Below, piece after piece: positions 60,700 to 64,000 of a stretch of 64,000 bases of DNA. Within the stretch, counting starts at the first letter, position 1. Every line of letters starts with the position of its first letter. Made by a program: the position numbers and the translations under genes. Source of the stretch: Paracoccaceae bacterium (lineage in GTDB: Bacteria > Pseudomonadota > Alphaproteobacteria > Rhodobacterales > Rhodobacteraceae); assembly GCA_027489375.1 (NCBI GenBank), contig JAIXZW010000019.1, positions 1-64,000 on the forward strand, read 5' to 3'. The notes beneath the pieces were generated by a model. The model was not told the origin of the DNA and did not search any database. It was given only the letters and a program-made list of their open reading frames with translations.

Positions 60700-61494
60700 T
60701 CAGGCGGCGGCTTCGCTTTCGGCCATGCGCAGGAAGACGGGGGTTTCGGGGGAGGAGCGGTCGGGGTCGTAGGCGTAGCCGCCTGTGGTGAAGGACAGGA
60801 TATCGGCGGGGTCGGTCAGGCGGTTTTCGCAGATGAAACGCGCCATCGCGCCGCGGGCTTTCTTGGCGAAGAAGGAGACGATCTTCGCCTCGCCCGCCTT
60901 GACCTCGAGGAAAGTCGGGGTGATGACGCGGAGTTTCAGGGCCTTTCTGTTAACCGCATGGAAATATTCCTGCGATGCACAGTTGATGCACAGATTTGTG
61001 CCTGCACCCTCGGCCGCGTCGTTGAGGGCGCGGGAGATCTTGTTGGCCCAAAAAACGTAAAGGTCGGGGCCTTTGGGGTTGGCAAGCTTGCTGCCCATTT
61101 CCAGCCGGTAGGGCTGGATCAGGTCGAGCGGGCGGAGAAGACCGTAAAGGCCGGAGAGGATGCGCAGGTGGCCTTGCGCCCAGCGCAGCGCGTCGGGGTC
61201 CATCGTCTTGGCCTCCAGCCCCGCGTAGGTGTCGCCGTCGAAGCAGAAGGCGGCGGGTTTCAGGGTGGCGGGGTCGGGCTTGGATTTGAAGCTGGCGAAG
61301 CGGTCGTGGTTCAGCTTGGCCAAGGGTTCGGAAATATCCATCAGCGCGCGCAGGTCGGCCACCGAAAGCTCGCGGGCGATGCGGGCGAGTTTCGCGGCTT
61401 CGGGGCGGAAGTCGGGGATCGTGCCCTCAAGCCCTGCGGGCAGGGGGCGGGGCGTTTCATCAAGGCGCTTGGCGGGGGAGATGACGGTGAGCAT
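60700..61494 (-). CDS. yaaA: Peroxide stress protein YaaA
   Basis: A 264-residue YaaA (DUF328): MLTVISPAKRLDETP, AALRALMDISEPLAKLNHDR-like helix (ADLRALMDISEPLAKLNHDR), AFCFDGDTYAGLEAKTMDPD, LRILSGLYGLLRPLDLIQPY and KVISFFAKKARGAMARF-like region (IVSFFAKKARGAMARF). In E. coli YaaA lowers free intracellular iron under peroxide stress. It lies between recQ and the Crp/Fnr gene on the same strand; 38 bp separate it from recQ. Confidence 0.94.
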   Translation of the reverse strand: MLTVISPAKRLDETPRPLPAGLEGTIPDFRPEAAKLARIARELSVADLRALMDISEPLAKLNHDRFASFKSKPDPATLKPAAFCFDGDTYAGLEAKTMDPDALRWAQGHLRILSGLYGLLRPLDLIQPYRLEMGSKLANPKGPDLYVFWANKISRALNDAAEGAGTNLCINCASQEYFHAVNRKALKLRVITPTFLEVKAGEAKIVSFFAKKARGAMARFICENRLTDPADILSFTTGGYAYDPDRSSPETPVFLRMAESEAAA

Positions 61495-61532
61495 GTCTGT
61501 CCTTTGGGTCGCGGGTTGCGATCTAGGGCGGG

Positions 61533-63575
61533 TCAGGCTTCGCGCAAGATGCCGAGGAAGGCTTCGCCGAAACGTTCGGTCTTCTGCGGCCCCATGCCGG
61601 TGATGCGATCAAGCTCGGTCAGGGTGGAGGGGCGGGATTCGGCGATCTGGCGCAGGGTGGAATGGGTGACGGAAAGGTATTTGCCTGTCCCGTCCTCGCC
61701 CCGCGAGAGGCGGAGTTGTTCTTCGGCCAAACGGTCATAGACCTGCCCCGCGTCGCGGCCTGCAAGGCGCATGCGTTGGGGGTGAAGTTCTTCGACGGCG
61801 CCGTTGATGACGGCAAGGAAGGCCGCGCCAAAGCTTTCCAGTTTCTTCGCGCCGACGCCCGTGATGTTGGCGAACTGGTCGAGGTTGGCGGGGCGCTTTT
61901 CGGCCATTTCGATCAGGGTGCGGTCGGGGAAGATGACGTAGGCCGGAACGTTGGCCTGTTCGGCCAAGGCGCGGCGCTTGGCCTTGAGGGCCGAGAGGAG
62001 CGGCGCGTCCTCGTCCGACACAAGGGTTTTGACCGCGACGCGGGGTTGGGCAGAGGCCACCGTGTCGCGGCGCAGGGTGATGTTTTCCTCGCCCCGCAAA
62101 ATCGGGCGGGCGGCGTCGGTCATGCGCAGCGCGCCGTGGCGGTCGGGGTCGGGGCGGACGAGGTCGCGGCCCATCATCTGGCGGAAGACGGCACCCCATG
62201 CGGGTTTGGACAGGTCGCGGCCCACGGCATAGGTGGGAAGTTGGTCGTGGCCGCGTTCCTTGACCTTGGGCGTGGGGTTGCCGGTCAGGATGTCGATGAG
62301 ATGCCCCGCGCCGAACCATTCGCCGGTACGCAGGATAGCCGACAACGCCTTGCGCACGGCATCGGTGGCGTCGAAAAGGTCGGCAGGGCGGTCGCAGAGG
62401 TCGCAGTTGCCGCAGGGCTGGGCCGTTTCGCCGAAGTAGCCGAGCAGCACCTGACGGCGGCAGGCGGTGGCTTCGGCAAGGCCGAGGAGTGCGTTCAGGC
62501 GGGCATGGTCGGCGGCCTTGCGGTCGGGCGGGGCGATGCCTTCGTCGATCTGGCTGCGGCGCAGGCGGATGTCGTCGGGACCGTAAAGGGTGAGGGTTTC
62601 GGCTGGCGCGCCATCGCGGCCTGCGCGGCCGATTTCCTGATAATAGCCTTCGATGGATTTCGGCAGGTCGGCATGGGCGACCCAACGGATATCGGGTTTG
62701 TCGATGCCCATGCCAAAGGCGATGGTGGCGACGACGATCAGCCCGTCTTCGCGCTGGAAGCGGATTTCGACGTTGCGGCGGTCCTCGGGGTCCATGCCGC
62801 CGTGGTAGTGGCAGGCGCTGTGGCCTGCCTCGCGCAAGGCTTGGGCCAGCGTTTCGGTCTTGGCGCGGGTGGCGCAATAGACGATGCCCGATTGCCCTTT
62901 GCGCGCGGCGGCGAAGCGCAGGATTTGCGTGCGGGGCGTGTCCTTGACCGCGAAGGCAAGGTGGATATTGGGCCGGTCGAAGCCGCGCAGGAAGGTTTCG
63001 GGCGGGGTTCCGTCGAACAGGCGGGTGACGATTTCGGCGCGGGTTTCTTCATCCGCCGTTGCGGTGAAGGCGGCAAGGGGGACATTCAGCGCGCGGCGCA
63101 ACTCGCCGATGCGCAGGTAATCGGGCCGGAAGTCGTGGCCCCATTGCGAGACGCAATGCGCCTCGTCCACCGCGATCAGGGTCGTGTTGGCGCGTTTGAG
63201 CAGTGAGAGCGTGCCTGCGGAGGCGAGCCGTTCGGGCGCGATGTAGAGGAGTTTGAGGCGGCCTTCGTCGATGGATTGGAAGACGGCTTCGGTCTCCTCC
63301 TCGGTATTGCCCGAGGTGAGGGCGCCCGCTTCGACCCCGGCTTCGCGCAAGGACCGGACCTGATCGCGCATGAGGGCGATGAGCGGCGAGATGACGACCG
63401 TGATCCCGTCGCGGCAGAGGGCGGGAAGCTGGAAGCAAAGCGATTTGCCCCCGCCCGTGGGCATGATTGCAAGCGTGTTCTTGCCCTGAAGCACCGCTTC
63501 CACGATTTCGGCCTGACCGGGGCGGAAGCCCGGAAAGCCGAAGATCGACGAAAGAAGGGCGCTTGGGTCTTGCAT
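61533..63575 (-). CDS. recQ: ATP-dependent DNA helicase RecQ
   Basis: A 680-residue RecQ. The helicase core has FGFPGFRPGQAEIVEAVLQG, Walker A in MPTGGGKSLCFQLPA, DEAH box AVDEAHCVSQWGHDFRPDYL and motif VI region EIGRAGRDG. The RQC domain has zinc cysteines (CGNCDLC and a preceding CRRQVLLGYFGE). One or two HRDC domains follow at the C-terminus (residues about 520-680). It unwinds recombination and replication intermediates. The start MQDPSALLSSIFGFPGF is at 63575. Confidence 0.97.
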   Translation of the reverse strand: MQDPSALLSSIFGFPGFRPGQAEIVEAVLQGKNTLAIMPTGGGKSLCFQLPALCRDGITVVISPLIALMRDQVRSLREAGVEAGALTSGNTEEETEAVFQSIDEGRLKLLYIAPERLASAGTLSLLKRANTTLIAVDEAHCVSQWGHDFRPDYLRIGELRRALNVPLAAFTATADEETRAEIVTRLFDGTPPETFLRGFDRPNIHLAFAVKDTPRTQILRFAAARKGQSGIVYCATRAKTETLAQALREAGHSACHYHGGMDPEDRRNVEIRFQREDGLIVVATIAFGMGIDKPDIRWVAHADLPKSIEGYYQEIGRAGRDGAPAETLTLYGPDDIRLRRSQIDEGIAPPDRKAADHARLNALLGLAEATACRRQVLLGYFGETAQPCGNCDLCDRPADLFDATDAVRKALSAILRTGEWFGAGHLIDILTGNPTPKVKERGHDQLPTYAVGRDLSKPAWGAVFRQMMGRDLVRPDPDRHGALRMTDAARPILRGEENITLRRDTVASAQPRVAVKTLVSDEDAPLLSALKAKRRALAEQANVPAYVIFPDRTLIEMAEKRPANLDQFANITGVGAKKLESFGAAFLAVINGAVEELHPQRMRLAGRDAGQVYDRLAEEQLRLSRGEDGTGKYLSVTHSTLRQIAESRPSTLTELDRITGMGPQKTERFGEAFLGILREA

Positions 63576-63635
63576 GGGCCGGAATCAATGGGGCGCGGGC
63601 AGGGTGGCCCGCGCCTGGTTAAGGGGTCGTGAAGA

Positions 63636-63923
63636 TCAGTAGTGGGAGACGAGATTGTTGATGATCACGATGCGCGCCGCATAGATGGCGAGCAGCGCCA
63701 GAAGCGGGGCGAGGTCGAGCCCGCCCATGCTGGGCAGGATGCGGCGCAGGCGGCCGTAGACGGGTTCGAGCAGGTTGCACAGGCCATACCAGATTTGCGC
63801 CACGATGGGTTGGCGCAGGTTCAGGACCTGAAAGTTGATCAGCCAGCTCATGATGATATGGGCAAGGATGATCCATTGCGCGACGTTCAGGAGCAAAAGC
63901 AGGATTTGCAGGATCGAGGTCAT
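63636..63923 (-). CDS. YggT family membrane protein
   Basis: A 95-residue YggT/Ycf19-like protein with two membrane helices: LQILLLLLNVAQWIILAHIIM and LDLAPLLALLAIYAARIVII. In between lies the family motif NPLVAQ-like FQVLNLRQPIVAQIWYGLCNLLEPVYGRLRRILPS. These proteins are linked to cell shape or division and to thylakoid proteins in phototrophs. The ATG at 63923 overlaps a stop codon of an upstream frame (ATGA), so it is probably second in an operon. Confidence 0.9.
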   Translation of the reverse strand: MTSILQILLLLLNVAQWIILAHIIMSWLINFQVLNLRQPIVAQIWYGLCNLLEPVYGRLRRILPSMGGLDLAPLLALLAIYAARIVIINNLVSHY

Positions 63924-64000
63924 TTCGCGGCCTGTGACACTAGGGGTTGTGGGTAGAGGTAATCGTTGGCGGACCAAAGGGCAACGGCTATCCGCAGGCT
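63920..64000 (-). CDS. Possible C-terminal fragment of an upstream gene
   Basis: In the frame overlapping the YggT start by ATGA, the last 26 codons before the stop are open (SLRIAVALWSANDYLYPQPL then VSQAAK). This suggests the 3' end of the gene that precedes yggT. The rest is outside the window, and the fragment was not recognised. It could also be a chance open frame. Confidence 0.3.
   Translation of the reverse strand, partial: SLRIAVALWSANDYLYPQPLVSQAAK

Overview
The window is a 64 kb piece of a GC-rich alphaproteobacterial chromosome, most likely from the order Rhodobacterales (Rhodobacter/Paracoccus relatives). The pointers are an Mcl1-type L-malyl-CoA/beta-methylmalyl-CoA lyase, a DinB polymerase with an N-terminal zinc ribbon, a DUF1523 membrane protein, a truB / rpsO / pnp neighbourhood, and RTX proteins with a hydrophobic N-terminus and an acidic linker. 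No insertion sequence, integrase, prophage, CRISPR array or rRNA operon was seen. Genes are dense, often overlap by 1-4 bp, and no gap is longer than about 300 bp.

Layout. 0-6 kb: partial rpmJ, tRNA-Val(GAC), an N-formylglutamate amidohydrolase, dinB, an SPFH/NfeD/NUDIX operon, and a minus-strand thioredoxin-like / LON-domain / Trm112-like group. 6-10.5 kb: an SGNH hydrolase and the dTDP-L-rhamnose operon rfbCBDA. 10.6-16.5 kb: a degenerate caspase-like protein with peptidoglycan-binding domains, dadA, lolA, a lytic transglycosylase lipoprotein, hspQ and a STAS/anti-sigma-kinase pair. 16.7-20.7 kb: a tight five-gene run (gamma-glutamyltransferase, free Met-sulfoxide reductase, GFA protein, homocysteine methyltransferase, RluA) that looks like sulfur amino acid and glutathione salvage. 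20.9-25.8 kb: a TMADH/OYE-like demethylase or reductase, a second GFA protein, an aldehyde dehydrogenase and a 1-Cys peroxiredoxin.

25.9-32.1 kb is the clearest accessory locus. It holds GDP-L-fucose synthesis (gmd, fcl) with two different fucosyltransferases (GT10 and GT11), a GT25 glycosyltransferase, a SAM methyltransferase and a FkbM methyltransferase. Together with the rhamnose operon it implies a fucose- and rhamnose-containing surface glycan. 32-42.6 kb: pnp, rpsO, truB, pgsA, moaDE, an L,D-transpeptidase and panBC, interrupted by an RTX gene and a DUF1643 gene. 42.8-44.1 kb: three small membrane-protein genes. 44.3-52 kb (minus strand): pyk, rpmI, rplT, then a radical SAM gene and an SGNH lipoprotein gene lying between rplT and pheST. 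52-56 kb: a second N-formylglutamate amidohydrolase and two more RTX genes around a DUF1244 gene. 56-64 kb: D-amino acid transaminase and dipeptide epimerase, mcl1, accA, a Crp/Fnr regulator, yaaA, recQ and a YggT protein.

Non-coding signals of note are a short intergenic repeat family (four copies, with two kinds of flanking structure), several strong terminator hairpins, a candidate structured RNA upstream of accA, and an apparent single-base frameshift at the 5' end of the second RTX gene.
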